From Parietichytrium sp. I65-24A (Eukaryota > Sar > Bigyra > Thraustochytrida > Thraustochytriidae), in the NCBI GenBank assembly GCA_012862575.1, contig BLSF01000011.1, positions 124,001 through 188,000 on the forward strand: a stretch of DNA of 64,000 bases, given 5' to 3'. Both the position numbers and the translations under genes were made by a program. Position 1 is the first letter of the stretch; each line of letters starts with the position of its first letter. Shown here in pieces: positions 42,005 through 53,014 of the stretch. A model generated the notes under the pieces. The model was not told the DNA's origin. It did no database searches and saw nothing but the letters and a program-made list of their open reading frames with translations.

Positions 42005-42862
42005 CTAGATGCCATTATCATGGCCCTTGTTATAAATGAGCCCGCGCTGCTCCGGCTTTGGATCTTTCAGCACATCGACGTTCACCATGACGTCCTTGCC
42101 ATGCTGTCGCGCGTCCTCCAGCACGTCCTCCACCCACAGCTCCCTGTCCTTGAACGCCTCTCTCTCAAAGAACACCACGAGCGGTTCCTTGGCGTGCTCC
42201 TCCGCCAGCACCATGGCCTTCTTCTCCAGCGCCACCACCTCCTCCGCCGCTCGCGCCGCGCACCCTTGCTCCATGGCCGCTTCTCGCGCGCTCTTCTTCG
42301 CCGGCGCGCCAGCCCAGTACTCTCCCGCGGGCACCGTCGCTCCGTCCGCCAGCTGCGCGCCCTGCGCCAGCTCCGCGCCGTCCTCCATCACCGCGCGCGC
42401 GCCCACTCTGGCTCCCGCGCCGACCACGCAGCGCTCTCCCACGCGGGCTGCATCTCCGATCTTGGCGCGGGGGCCGACCTTGGCGTCCGCTCCGATCTTG
42501 GCGTCCGCGCCGACGACCGCGTGCTCGAGGACCGCCGCGCGGGTGCCCAGCGAGGACCCCGCCAGGGTACGCGCAAAGTACCACACGCTCGCGCCGGAGT
42601 CCACCACGCCCGCGCTCTCCGCGCACGGTGCGATGAACTCGCGCCGGGCGACTGCATGGGAACGGGAATGTTCCGCGCGTTCCCGGAGGAACACCTGCGT
42701 CTCGACGCACAGAGGGTCCTCGCGAAGAGCGTACGTCGCCACGTACGCCGGCTGCGCGGCCGCGCGGCCGCTTAGGCTTTCGCCTAGCGACGCTAGCTGA
42801 CGACCGAGCGCGGACACCGCTGGCCCGACAGCCGAGCCCACCGCCTTGCCTGCCGCGATCAT
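42005..42862 (-). CDS. Gamma-carbonic-anhydrase-like left-handed beta-helix protein
   Basis: Single-exon, very GC-rich gene of 285 residues. The N-terminus (MIAAGKAVGSAVGPAVSALG) is amphipathic, like the leader of mitochondrial gamma-CA subunits. About residues 75-170 contain hexapeptide repeats (VVGADAKIGADAKVGPRAKI, then DAARVGERCVVGAGARVGA) and the family's closing block VPAGEYWAGAPAKK, equivalent to IPSGEVWGGNPAK in plant gamma-CAs. The helix lacks the His triad that binds zinc in active gamma-CAs, so it is probably structural, as in the gamma-CA domain of mitochondrial complex I. A helical C-terminal extension of about 110 residues (MEQGCAARAAEEVVALEKK onward) is unusual. A generic hexapeptide acyltransferase-fold protein is the alternative. 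Confidence 0.7.
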   Translation of the reverse strand: MIAAGKAVGSAVGPAVSALGRQLASLGESLSGRAAAQPAYVATYALREDPLCVETQVFLRERAEHSRSHAVARREFIAPCAESAGVVDSGASVWYFARTLAGSSLGTRAAVLEHAVVGADAKIGADAKVGPRAKIGDAARVGERCVVGAGARVGARAVMEDGAELAQGAQLADGATVPAGEYWAGAPAKKSAREAAMEQGCAARAAEEVVALEKKAMVLAEEHAKEPLVVFFEREAFKDRELWVEDVLEDARQHGKDVMVNVDVLKDPKPEQRGLIYNKGHDNGI

Positions 42863-44054
42863 TTTGCTGCCGATGCCTTACTGCGTTCGTAGGTGTGGGG
42901 ACGTTTTGGGGGGTACGGTAATGTGTATGTGTGTATGTGTATGTGTATGTGTAGCGGGGACAGGAGAGCGAGTATACGCCGTTGGGGGGTACGCGCTAGG
43001 TGCCGAGGTGCCAGGTGCCGGGGAATCTGGAAATTGCCCGACGACGCGCTGTTTCGCCGCTCGCTGGAGGGCTAGAAGTAGTCGGTAGTTGGGCCTTAGG
43101 GTTCTCACTGTGTTTTGCTTTGTTTTTCCTTGTTTCTTTTGGTTCGCTCGCGAGTGCCCGCTGTACTGTCCGCGTGAGGAGCTTCTCCTTCGCTTTTATT
43201 CACCAATAGGAGAAAACTGTGGGAGCTCCTGGTTATCGCGTCCGCGGCGAGGACCTGTGGAGGGGGGTACGCGCAAGTTCTACTGAGCAGTCACTAGAAA
43301 GGATAGGAGTAGGACTTACTGTTTCCTTAATTATTTCTATAATTTCATAGTAATGGATAGACATCACTGTAGTACCCGGTGAGGGTTAGTGGATAGGTGT
43401 AGGGTGTGGTAGGAAGATTCTTGGAGGACGACGGCCGGTGAGACCATCGTGATGGCAGGGATCCTAGCGCCCATGGGAACATATTACCTATGGTTTAGTT
43501 TAATGAACATTTAGCGTGACGTAGGGGGCAGATGAAGAGCTAGCAAGTCTGTAGCGAGGATTAGCGGGTTTGTGTGGAGGTGAGAGAGTGAACGGTTCTT
43601 TGATCGGTTGACGATTATGCTTTAGCAGTGGCTGGGGGACTAGAGGCCAGGGGTTTAGGGCTGGACGACTGAACCCCACTTGCGAAACGCATTTGGAGAA
43701 CCCACTGCCTCAGCGATCAGGTTATATCAGGTTGGTTCTTTCATCACTTTCATCACTTTCATCAGAATCATCAGAATCACCAGAAGCATCAGAATCATCC
43801 GAATCATCAGATCTCAAAACAGATCTCAAAGATTTAAAAAAACCAGGCGATTGCGATTTCTTCTGGGAACAATGAAAGGAGGAGAAGGAAGGAAGGAAGG
43901 AATGGAGAAATTGGAATTGACAATTTATATATTTGTAGAACAAAAAGACATGGATGTCGCAAAAACGTTGGAGCGGGCAAAATGAAACGCTAAGGAAGGT
44001 GAACGTGAAATGATGTGATGTGAGTGGCAACGATTGGCGAGAGGATGCCAGCTT
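42863..44054. other. Intergenic region
   Basis: About 1.2 kb between divergent gene ends. It holds a (TGTATG)n microsatellite (42919-42952), G-rich runs near 42896-42916, and a TCATCA/GAATCA imperfect repeat (43741-43822) that codes Ser/Asp on the minus strand. The minus-strand frame at 43722-44030 depends on that repeat and is not supported as a gene. Confidence 0.45.
43741..43822. repeat. TCATCA-type imperfect microsatellite
   Basis: Successive units of CATCACTTT, ATCAGAATC and ATCCGAATC form an 80-bp imperfect repeat with a period of 9 (and sub-period 3). It lies about 230 bp beyond the SMC3 stop codon, so it may be in the SMC3 3' UTR. Confidence 0.75.
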
Positions 44055-47000
44055 TTATGCGCTCACCCGAGATCCCGTGGTCCTGCGCTGTTTCTGCGGC
44101 CGGGAAGTCGCTGAGGCGGCTTCGTCCTCCTCCTCCTCATCACTTTCCTCCTGGTCGTCACTGCTCTCTCCACTGCTCTCTTCGGGCCTGCGCTTCCCTT
44201 TGGCCGATGAAGTGCTGCCACGGCCCTCATTCACAGCGATCGTCTTGACGAATTTAAGACCGTCTTCATTATTGAACTCCACGACACTGGAAACCTTGCT
44301 CTGAAACCTATTTGCAAGAAAAGGGTGTCAGCTAAGCCGCCCAAGTTTCAATCGCCGACACTACTACCTTGAAGCGAAAAAAAAAAAAAAACTTACTGAA
44401 TACCAAAGCACTTGTCCGCGTGCTGCACAAGCTCAGGACGAAATGTGGTGAGAATGAACTGGGTCTTCGCAGACTGTCTCTGGATAAGCGCTGCCAACGA
44501 AGAACGGTACGCGGTGTCCAGCGGAGCATCGATCTCGTCCATGATGACAAACGAATTCGCGCAGCCGTCATCAAGGCGTTGAATCTTGCAACGAAAAGAT
44601 TGAGTGGGTTAGAGGAGATCTCATCATCATCATCATCATCTACCTGTCTGTACCGGTACCTCACAAAACAACAACCAAAAACTTACCGCAAAGATGAGGG
44701 CTAGAGCAACCAGCGCTTTCTGACCGCCAGACAGCTGTCGCATCCGGAAGCGCTCACCCTTCCCAGTGAACGAAACCCGCGGAGAAATGCCGGTAAAGGA
44801 CTCCACTTTGTATTCTTCTTCGGCACTGCCGTCCGCGCCGGCATCGTCCTTCCCAGAGTTGTTGTGAGTCAGGAGAACCAGCTCGCCTTCCCCAAGCGGA
44901 ACCAACTCCTTGAATACCTCCTTGAAATGCTTCGCCACACCTCGAAATGTGCGCATAATATCCTCGTCTTTCTTGGTGTCCAGCTCCTGGATAAGGTCAT
45001 TGATAGATTTCTCTCCATTGTCAAGCTCTTCATTCCGCTTTAAGAGCTCTTCGCGCTGGTCGGAGAAGCTGATGAACTGATCGAGAGCCTTCTTGTTCAC
45101 GTGGCTATACTTTTGAAGCTCATCGTTGGCCTTTTTAATCTCGGCCATAAGGGTCTTCGTGGATCGAAAAGAGCCCACCCGCTCCAGCTCGTCCGTGGAG
45201 AGCGACCCCAGCTCGCGGACCTTGCGCGCATTCTCTTCCCTCTTCGCGAAATGTACACTGCGCTTTGTAAGAAGTTTATCCAACAGCTCTCCGCGCTCCT
45301 GAAGAACGTCCATAAACTCTTTCTCTCGCTCCTCCAGCTGCCCGAGCTCAACCTGGAGATCTTGGAGCCTTCGCCGCATCTGCACCGTTCGCTTCTCCAT
45401 TTCCTGGTACTGATCCTGCGCTTGCTTGAGACGTCGCTCCAGCCTGTCCAGTTCTTGCTTGACTTCCTCCTTCCGAGTTGCAATCGAAGACAGTGTAGTC
45501 TGGCCGCCACCGAGACCCGAAGAGATTTGCTCTGTGAAAACCGCCTCTTTCTCGCCGTCATCCATCTCCTGGTCGTCATCATCATCATCGTCCAGAAGAC
45601 TCAATGCCCGCTTTCCTTTTCCTTTCTTTGCCTTGGATTTGCCCCCCGTCCCTCTCTGCACAACAGCCGTGCCAAGTGCCGACCGCTGGCCTGTCGCCAC
45701 GAGCAATTCTTCACGCTGGCGCTTCAGGTTGGTCTCAATCTCGTTTTCCAGACGACCCACGCGAGCCCGGGCTTGCTGGAGGCTGTCCTGAAGTCTGCCC
45801 TGCTCTCGCTTGAGGGACAGCAACTGAGTTTTCAGCGCTTGCATCTCCTCCTGCTCAGATGCGCTGAGAGCCTCAATCATTGGCGACCTCAGCTCCTCGA
45901 GAAACGATGTCTTCGCCTTCTCAAGGTCCTCGAGGCCTTTCGATATCTCCTCCTGGGACGTTCGTATCTCGCTCAGAGCTTGGCGCAGGCTTGCCTCTTG
46001 ATCCCTCTTCTGTTTGAGCTCCGCGGCCATCGACTCTTTGGAGGTCTGCGCATGTTTGTGGTTCGCTTCAATCTGATTTATCCTCGTGAAAAGCTTGGCT
46101 AGACTCTGCTCCAACTGCGTGCAATTGTCCGCAGTCTTCTTCTCGTCAGCCTGAAGACTCTCCAGCTTGGCCCTTGCCTCACGAATTTGCGCTTGAGCAC
46201 GCAGTTTGCTATTTCGGCTATCATAGTATCCACCAGTCAGAGCGCCGCGGCGATTGACCTCCTCACCAAACAGCGTGATGCAGTTCACATTGAGCTCGCG
46301 TCGTTTTGCCGAAGCCACGACGGTGTCTTTGCAGAGCAACACCTTACCTAGAACTTGCCGCACAGCATTCTTCACCTCCGGAGCATACTTAACTTTGGAG
46401 ATGAGCGGAATATAGTCTTGGTTTGGGTTGCTGTTGTCCAGTCCGACGATATCATGGTCCACCGAGTCGTCGTTCAGATTTTTTCCGCGTTGCGACGAAC
46501 GAAGTTGTGAGATTTGCGCCAAGGGCTTGAACGTGACGCGCCCAGCCTTTCGTCTCTGAAGCTCCTTCATCAGTTTTGCTGCAGTATCGTCATTATCCAC
46601 CACCACGTGGGTCATGGCAGTCCCTGCGGCAACCTCCACGGCAGTTGCAAAGGCTTCTGTCTCTGGGTACATGAGGTCATACAGTGGCCCGTAGACTTGA
46701 TTCGGACCAAGACCGAGATCTTTCACAATGGAAGGCAGAGCATCTAGCCCCTGTTGCACAGCTGGTGGCATGGATCGCTTGAGCTGTTTCTCGGCCCTCT
46801 CAACGGTGTCGGAGGCCTCTCGAATCTCCATCTTGAGATTTTCGCGCTTTCTCCACCACTTCTTCTGGTCCTCGGCTGCAGCGGCGCGTTCGGCTTTCAC
46901 CTCGGCAAGCTCTTTCAACTCGTTTTCGGTTGCTTGCTCGTTCCCCTTGATATCCTCAAGCAGCTCCTGCAATTCCCGCTGAGTGTCCTCGAGCGCCTTT

Positions 47001-48274
47001 TCCTGCACAGTAAGATTGGTGCCCAGTTGCGCCATAACCTGCTGTTTTGCCGCACTTGCTTCGTCCACCATCTGGATCTCTTTTTGAAGCCAGGTGTCAC
47101 GTTCGTTTTGCGAAGTGAATTGCGTCTTGCGACCCTGCTTCGACTCCAGCTCGTACTTTCTGCGCTCGGCGTTGCGGATCTGGTCTTGGTTCCCAGCGCT
47201 TGCTTGTTTAGCCGCCTCCAAAGCAGGCCGTGCGTCGCTCTCAAGCTCTTGCTGCTTTTGAGCCAGCTGCTCATCGATCTTGCGCAGCTCCTCAGCATAC
47301 ACCTTTGCCTGTTCTTGCATCTGCTTCTCGCGCTCAACAATCTCCTTGTACTCGAGTTCGCAGTTGGTTCTCTGCTTCACCAGTGAAGAGCAGTCCTTCT
47401 CCAAGACATGTCCCTCCTGTTCCGCTCGTTGCAGAGACTTTTCGATCTGCTTGTATTGCAACATCGTAGACTCTTTTTCCTCGTTTAGGGCAGCCAACTC
47501 CCTGTTCGTTTCGCGGGTGCTGTCGGAGAGCTCTTGGCGCTCCGCCTCCAAAGCTTCCACCGCTTTGCTCGCTGTTTGCATCTCGTGGTCGTAGAGTGTA
47601 TACTGAAGAGCGCGCTTTCGGCGATCCAGAGAACGGAACGCTTCGAGCTCCTCCTTTTCTCCCTTGAGCTTGTCCAGTCTCTCCTCGATGTACACAACCA
47701 CATCCTGGATCTTTTCTCGTTTCTTTTTCGTGTCGGCGAGAATGTTTTCCGCGTTCCGCCGGCGCTCCTCGTAGACGGTTGTTCCTGCAATCTCTTTCAG
47801 TAGCTCCAGTCGCTGCTCGTCTTTCATAAGACACAATGAATTGACTTTGCCTTGCTGCACGATGTAGTACGGGTTTGATCTGGAGAACCCCGCGCTTTCC
47901 AGCATATTCACCACATCCGTTTTCGTCACATGTTTGTTATTCAGAAAGTACTCGTCCTTTTTGAGCCCGATCGTGCGACGCAGCACGACATCATCGGAAT
48001 CCATCAGGAACCTCCTATCCGAGTTATCAAACACGATCTGCACGTGTGCAATCATCGTTGGCGCACCGGACCCCTCGTGCAGCAACTCCATGCGCTCCTT
48101 GTGGGTCATGTTCGAAAACGACTTTTCCCCCAGCACAAACTGAATCGCCCGAAAGAAATTCGACTTGCCCGACCCATTTCTTCCAACGATCGTGTTCTGC
48201 TTGCTCGAAAACTCCACGCCGGGCTGCCCCTTATAAGACTTGAACCCTTGAATCTCCAGCTCTTTGATATGCAT
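44055..48274 (-). CDS. Structural maintenance of chromosomes protein 3 (cohesin SMC3)
   Basis: Three exons: 48274-44687, 44584-44397 and 44307-44055, coding 1342 residues. The introns (102 and 89 bp) start GTAAGTTTT and end in AG, and the frame joins exactly. SMC3 is the cohesin ATPase that holds sister chromatids together. Walker A is GRNGSGKS (31-38). Lysines K106 and K107 in GLKKDEYF match the acetylation pair targeted by Eco1. The hinge lies at about 500-690 (ending REGALTGGYYD-like: RRGALTGGYYD). The ABC signature RQLSGGQKALVALALIFA ends exon 1, and exon 2 supplies Walker B (FVIMDEIDAPLD) and TTFRPELVQHADKCFG. Oddities are a Lys-rich then poly-Asp insert in the C-terminal coiled coil (around 890-935) and an acidic, basic-ended tail of about 70 residues that makes it longer than the usual 1200 or so. 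Intron 1 holds a (CAT)n microsatellite. Confidence 0.95.
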
Positions 48275-49140
48275 CTTATCTTCTCCACAACTTCAACCGG
48301 CTTTGCAGCTTTCCCCCGAACAATGCCAAACCAGCAACGCAGACCCTTCCCTTCCCTTCGCTCCTCCGCGCGCTTAGCGCTTAGCGCTTGCTTATCCTTC
48401 GCCTTAAGCAGCGAGCTCTTAGCAGTACCCTACGAGAGAGCGGAGCCCGAGGACACTTTCACGGTCCGCGCGTACGCTCTCCTTCACACAGTCCCGTTTG
48501 TGAGTGGGTCTGATTTGAACTGTTCCGGGGATGGCTTTTGTGAGGGGTGAGCGCCAGGACTATGCAGGTTATTAACTGTCACTTATGATATCACCCATCT
48601 TTTATTAGATACTAATATATACACATAACAGTAGTAACATGTGGTGCTATGGCGTAAGTATGGCTTCGCGTAGACAGCCGTGCGAGGTTCTTGAGAGGAG
48701 ATGGAGGGTCTTCTCACAGAAACCTTGCAATCTTTTTTTTTTTCCTCCCCTCTAAGCAAGTCACACAAGTTCTGAATTCTGGTATTTGAATCAATAAACC
48801 TGACCGAGAGTGACCTAACCCTCTAGCCTTAACGGGTACTAGTCGGTATTATAATTTTCAAATCGTTTGAATTTTGAATTTTTGAATTAATTGTTTTGAA
48901 TTTTGGATCTCGAGAGACAATTTCGATTACTTTGACTACTTTGATCTTGATTGAAGAAGAGTGGATGATTCGAAGACTTACGCCTCAGAGGCACGTGACA
49001 GACAGTCATCTTGACTTGAGATGATGAAGATGGTCAGACGTGATGGGGCTGTGTTCTCTGAGAGCGAGTAAATTTAATAAAAGGGAGAAAGGAAGAAAGG
49101 AAGAAAGGAAGAAGAAATTGATGTTTGCAGAAGGCTGTAT
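48275..49140. other. Intergenic region
   Basis: The 866 bp include the SMC3 promoter at one side and the left edge of a segmental duplication at the other (homology begins at about 48940). A small plus-strand frame (48323-48550) has a signal-peptide-like start and a GTGAGT donor-like site, but is too weak to call. The middle is AT-rich (GAATTTTGAATTTTTGAATT near 48870). Confidence 0.4.
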
Positions 49141-50943
49141 TTAAACTCTTTGGCAGATCTTATCTTTATTCGACCACTCGCACGATGAGAATGCTTCGCA
49201 CTGCTTCCTGTCGTTGACTGCGCTGCACGCCGCAAGTCTTACGCGCCTCTGGCAAAGCTTGTCACCACTCACCCACGCACAACCGTCGTCTTTGACGCCA
49301 GTGATCTCAAAGTAGCGCTTGTTGAGATGGTCGCAAAGCTTGCGGTTACCATTAGCAGTTTTGCATTCTGGAAGAACTTCGGTCGGCATGGAGTTCTGCT
49401 TGTGGATGTTGAAAAGACCATCGGGGTCGAGTTCCTTCTTCAATGCAACCATGTGGCTGTATTCGTCTTCAGTGAACATATGCATCCAGTCGGACTCCAC
49501 GTTGAACGTAAAGCCTTGCGATATTGTTGCGATGCGATACTGGTCTTCGTCTATCTCTAATGTCTCGACCACGTTGTTCATCACGCGTGTTGCTGTCTGG
49601 TAGCTGTCATCGATAGAGTCGCCAAAGATGAAAAGGTCCATGTACGAATTGCAATTGATTCCATGACAAATGTCGTTGTCGAATCTCTCCCGGTTCGTGT
49701 ACATATCCATAATTGACCACTGAATTTCTCCGCTTGATGAGATAGGATCATGAAGAAAATCGCTGATGACTTGTCGGACGCCCTCTGTATTGCTGGTATC
49801 CAAGTCAAACAGCCTCGAATTCGACATGAATGGCCTGTTCATGTCCTCCTCCTTCCCCCAACTAGAGGTCACGAGATTTGAGAAGATAGATTGAATCGGT
49901 CCATTGACAACCTTGATCGTGGGATAGAGTTGACCGCCATGCAGAGCAACCTGTTCAGCGACGTATTGATGGAATGCTTCGACGTTCTCGTTGTGAAATG
50001 TCGAAAACACAAACAGAACCACAGTTCTTTCTGCGTTGAACGCCTGCGCAGGGATATAGTTGTGTCCCACCGACACAAACGCGGCAACATCCTGCAACGG
50101 AGCGTGAGAGACAAAGTTTGCGACCAGATCCGGTGACAGATCATTGTCCGCTTTCAGAAAGTACCTCAATCCGGAGGCACGGTAGTTTTGATCGCTTGGC
50201 AATTCGAATTCGTACTCGGTAATGACTCCAAAGTTGCCCGCCAGTGTGCCAGTGGCATACTTGAAAAGCTCAGGATCGCTCTGCGAGGTTACATTCCTCA
50301 CCGTGCCGTCAGTGGTCACGATGGTGAAGCGAGTGAGGTAGTCCATTCCGGAGCCATACTGATAGTACATGAATCCAAACGCACTCGTCTGGAAGTGACC
50401 ACCAGCACCAACACTTTTACAAATTCCCGTGGGAAGAAACAGCGAGGTTCCCTGCAGAATACTGGTGATATCTTCCAGGCGATTCCCCACACCTACGACC
50501 AGTTTGTTCGGTGCCTCGGTGGGCTCCGGAAAGTAGAGTTGCTTAAACTCCTTCATGTTGATCTGTACGTCCCCAGTGCCGCCAGTTGACATACCAATGT
50601 ATTGATGACCGCCGCTTTTGATGGCTACATTGAGATTGCATGTCTTTGCAGTCGCAAGAATATCCTGGATATCTTCGACGGTTTTCGGAATGACAATGTA
50701 TGACGGCTGAAAGTTGCCTTCGAGTTCAGCTGTAAGACAAACTCCAGATGACTCGTTTTGGCATGCCTTCATTGGCTCGGCAAATTGCGCGTAGGCCAGG
50801 TCAAAGTATCCAATGCTTCCATATTCGTACACGACTGTCGAAGCACCAAAGTTCTTGTTGCACGTCGATGCATACGCCGCCACGGCGAGCGCCATGACGA
50901 TGAGCGCTCTCACCAGCGAGGCTGGCATGTCCTGGCTGACCAT
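49141..50943 (-). CDS. Secreted BBE-like FAD-linked oxidase (copy A)
   Basis: Single-exon gene of 600 residues. It is a flavoenzyme of the VAO/berberine-bridge family, which oxidises small alcohols, sugars or other metabolites using oxygen; the substrate here is unknown. A signal peptide (about 1-26) implies export. The FAD-binding domain spans about 75-255. KSGGHQYIG gives His113 for 8-alpha-histidyl FAD linkage, and PTGIC gives Cys175 at the 6-S-cysteinyl position, so bicovalent FAD is expected. The substrate domain ends at LDPDGLFNIHKQ. Beyond the normal family end there is a tail of about 79 residues (522-600) with two Cys repeats of pattern C..N.RK.C...C.W...K.CQR. It is the left partner of a tandem duplication with the gene at 53275-55077. 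Confidence 0.88.
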   Translation of the reverse strand: MVSQDMPASLVRALIVMALAVAAYASTCNKNFGASTVVYEYGSIGYFDLAYAQFAEPMKACQNESSGVCLTAELEGNFQPSYIVIPKTVEDIQDILATAKTCNLNVAIKSGGHQYIGMSTGGTGDVQINMKEFKQLYFPEPTEAPNKLVVGVGNRLEDITSILQGTSLFLPTGICKSVGAGGHFQTSAFGFMYYQYGSGMDYLTRFTIVTTDGTVRNVTSQSDPELFKYATGTLAGNFGVITEYEFELPSDQNYRASGLRYFLKADNDLSPDLVANFVSHAPLQDVAAFVSVGHNYIPAQAFNAERTVVLFVFSTFHNENVEAFHQYVAEQVALHGGQLYPTIKVVNGPIQSIFSNLVTSSWGKEEDMNRPFMSNSRLFDLDTSNTEGVRQVISDFLHDPISSSGEIQWSIMDMYTNRERFDNDICHGINCNSYMDLFIFGDSIDDSYQTATRVMNNVVETLEIDEDQYRIATISQGFTFNVESDWMHMFTEDEYSHMVALKKELDPDGLFNIHKQNSMPTEVLPECKTANGNRKLCDHLNKRYFEITGVKDDGCAWVSGDKLCQRRVRLAACSAVNDRKQCEAFSSCEWSNKDKICQRV

Positions 50944-52897
50944 TGCGGACCCCGTCGGAAAGAATGCTCTTCGCGTTCAAGGTGTCTCGCTCGAGATTGG
51001 GCTTTGTTTTGCTACCGCTGTTCGTCGTCCGGCTGATTGTTTGTTCGGTGTCTGGTGCTCCGATGTGAAAATTTCGGGTTCTGGTCAAATTGTGCGGCAA
51101 CCCCCATCCGAGCTTGTTTAGCTGCGATCTAACTCTGTCGTCTATAATCTACGGTCTTCTATACCACCATACTAGACGAGGAAAGTCGGTCAAGGAGTCC
51201 CGGGGCGGAGCACACGGAAAGCACGCGGAGTTCGCCTTGAAGATCTACGTAAGACGTGCGTATGCTGCCGTGCTGGCTTGCCGTAATTGTGTAAATCCGT
51301 TTGTTTTACTTTTGGCATGAATTGCTTTCACAGTAACGCATGAGGAACTTATTCGCGTAATTCAAATCAAGCCAAACTTAGAACCGAAATCAATTTTAAA
51401 ACAAATGAAGAATATGTTGAGCGGTAATGGGGGAATAGAAGTCCGTCGAAGATATCTGAATTCTGCAAATCAGTTCTTAAATGGCCAATATTTTCTCTGG
51501 TCTATGTATGGTCTATAGCTCCAGCGAGTCCAAGAACATCTACTATGGATTCGTTTTTTTGTTCTAGATAAGCCAAAGTGCGCCCGACTTTCGCGGTCTT
51601 GTTTGTGCTTGAGTGTTCTACATTGCATTGCACTTCATTTTCGCGAGATCTGCCAAAGAGCAAGCTTACTCGGTGCATAGCCAATTGATTATGCCTACCG
51701 AAAGTTCTATTCCTCTCCATAGAATTGGACGTACAACGCTAGACATCCCTCTCGCCTTATAGTTTAGACTTGCTGGTTGATTAACACAGTTTTTTTCACA
51801 TAAGAAAACACACAAAACGAGATCACAGTTGTTGTTTACGTTCAAGATCATCTGAATTCTGAAACCCTAATTGTCCTACATACGGGCAAAAGTTTGGTGT
51901 CAGTTTCGACTAGCCATGCGGACACACTTGTGCAACATCGAGAAGTGATGGCGCTGTAATCACGAAAGCTGATGGTCTTCTTCAAGTTCCTCACAGTCTG
52001 AAAAACATTTAATCGATTTTCTTACTCTTACGCGAGATCCTCCCATTAGGTGATTGAGTGCGGCAGGAGCCTATGCACCGATTAAGATTGACTCTTTCCA
52101 TCCAAATTTTTCCTACTCTGGCAGGCGCGACTCCCGAAGACGAACTGCAAATGCAACGAGCAAGCGCAACTATCAAGCACAAGAAGACCACCAAAGGCTT
52201 ATCTATTCTAAACTAAATTACCTGCTGTCAAAAGTGTGCGTTTCTCTATGGATATCCCTAACTACGCTGTAGACAGCTGTACCCAAGTGTGCAAAAACGG
52301 ATCTATTTTGGTTGTTTTCCAGAATTGTCAGAAAAGATGCTTCTTTTACAGAGCCAAAATCCATTGTCTTTTCCGACCCATACAGAGAATACAACGAAGT
52401 CACGAAATCTCGCCGTGGAGTCAGCAAGCACATCAATAGCGTGAGTAACCAAGGCCCCTTGAAGCCACAGAATAATTCATTCTTCTTAAGAGCTATGACA
52501 GTGAAATCTGAATTCACAAGTATCATGACCAATACAGTACGAAACTTTGTAATGTCAGTTGATGAGATAGTGTCTCAAGCATAGCAACGTACAACCGCTT
52601 TCGGCCATTTGCTTCTCCGGAAAACCGCTCACATTCAAGGACGCTAGTTGAGTTCGTTTTCTAAATTGATCATCAATTGCACTCCAAAAACAGCATGAAC
52701 AATATATATTCCCATTCCTGACCGTGAGTTTTGAGAAACGAGTAATTTTAAGAATTCATTGAGTGAATCTGGATTCAAACCTTGCAAGTCAGCTTGCTCG
52801 GATTGTGGATTGCTGGAAGAAATGTACCACTTTCGACCGTGTGCGCTAGTATGACAACAGTACTGATCACCTTTCCTTTTTTATTTTTTTAATCCGG
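50944..52897. other. Duplicated intergenic region (copy A)
   Basis: This stretch aligns, with growing divergence, to 55078-57125. Matching landmarks include GCGGACCCCGTCGGAAAGAA next to the start codons, GGTCTATAGCTCCAGCGA (51508 and 55650), GATCACAG(T/G)TGTTGTTT, ATCACGAAAGCTGATGG, and ATTCCTGACCGTGA (52716 and 56849). No conserved reading frame is visible in both copies. A short internal segment is inverted between the copies. Confidence 0.6.
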
Positions 52898-53014
52898 CGG
52901 TCCCCCTACTTGTCCTAATCAATCTCAGCGAGACGGCCAGCGGAATCACGCGAGTCGATGCCGCGGTCAAAAACACCGTACGAGTTTCCACCGTACAATA
53001 ACGCGTTTTGCTCA
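52898..53014 (-). pseudogene. Decayed 3'-end remnant of the EF-hand/WD40 gene
   Basis: This piece aligns with 57127-57241, the C-terminal coding end of the intact EF-hand/WD40 gene. Read on the minus strand in the parental frame it gives EQNALLYGGNSYGVFDRG, then IDSRDS and RLAEID followed by a TAG where the intact gene has Gln (AEIDQDKS). Similarity ends abruptly at about 53014 on the upstream side, within the parental coding region, marking the duplication junction. It lacks everything upstream and cannot make a functional protein. Confidence 0.85.

Noticed and set aside
42036-42800. Long plus-strand frames opposite the gamma-CA-like gene
   Set aside because: High GC leaves several frames open. 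Only the minus-strand frame has hexapeptide periodicity and a family motif.
43722-44030. Minus-strand 102-codon Ser/Asp-rich frame
   Set aside because: Its open reading depends on the TCATCA microsatellite and it probably lies in the SMC3 3' UTR.
45101-46102. 333-codon plus-strand frame inside SMC3
   Set aside because: Leu-rich antisense shadow of the SMC3 coiled coil, with no independent support.
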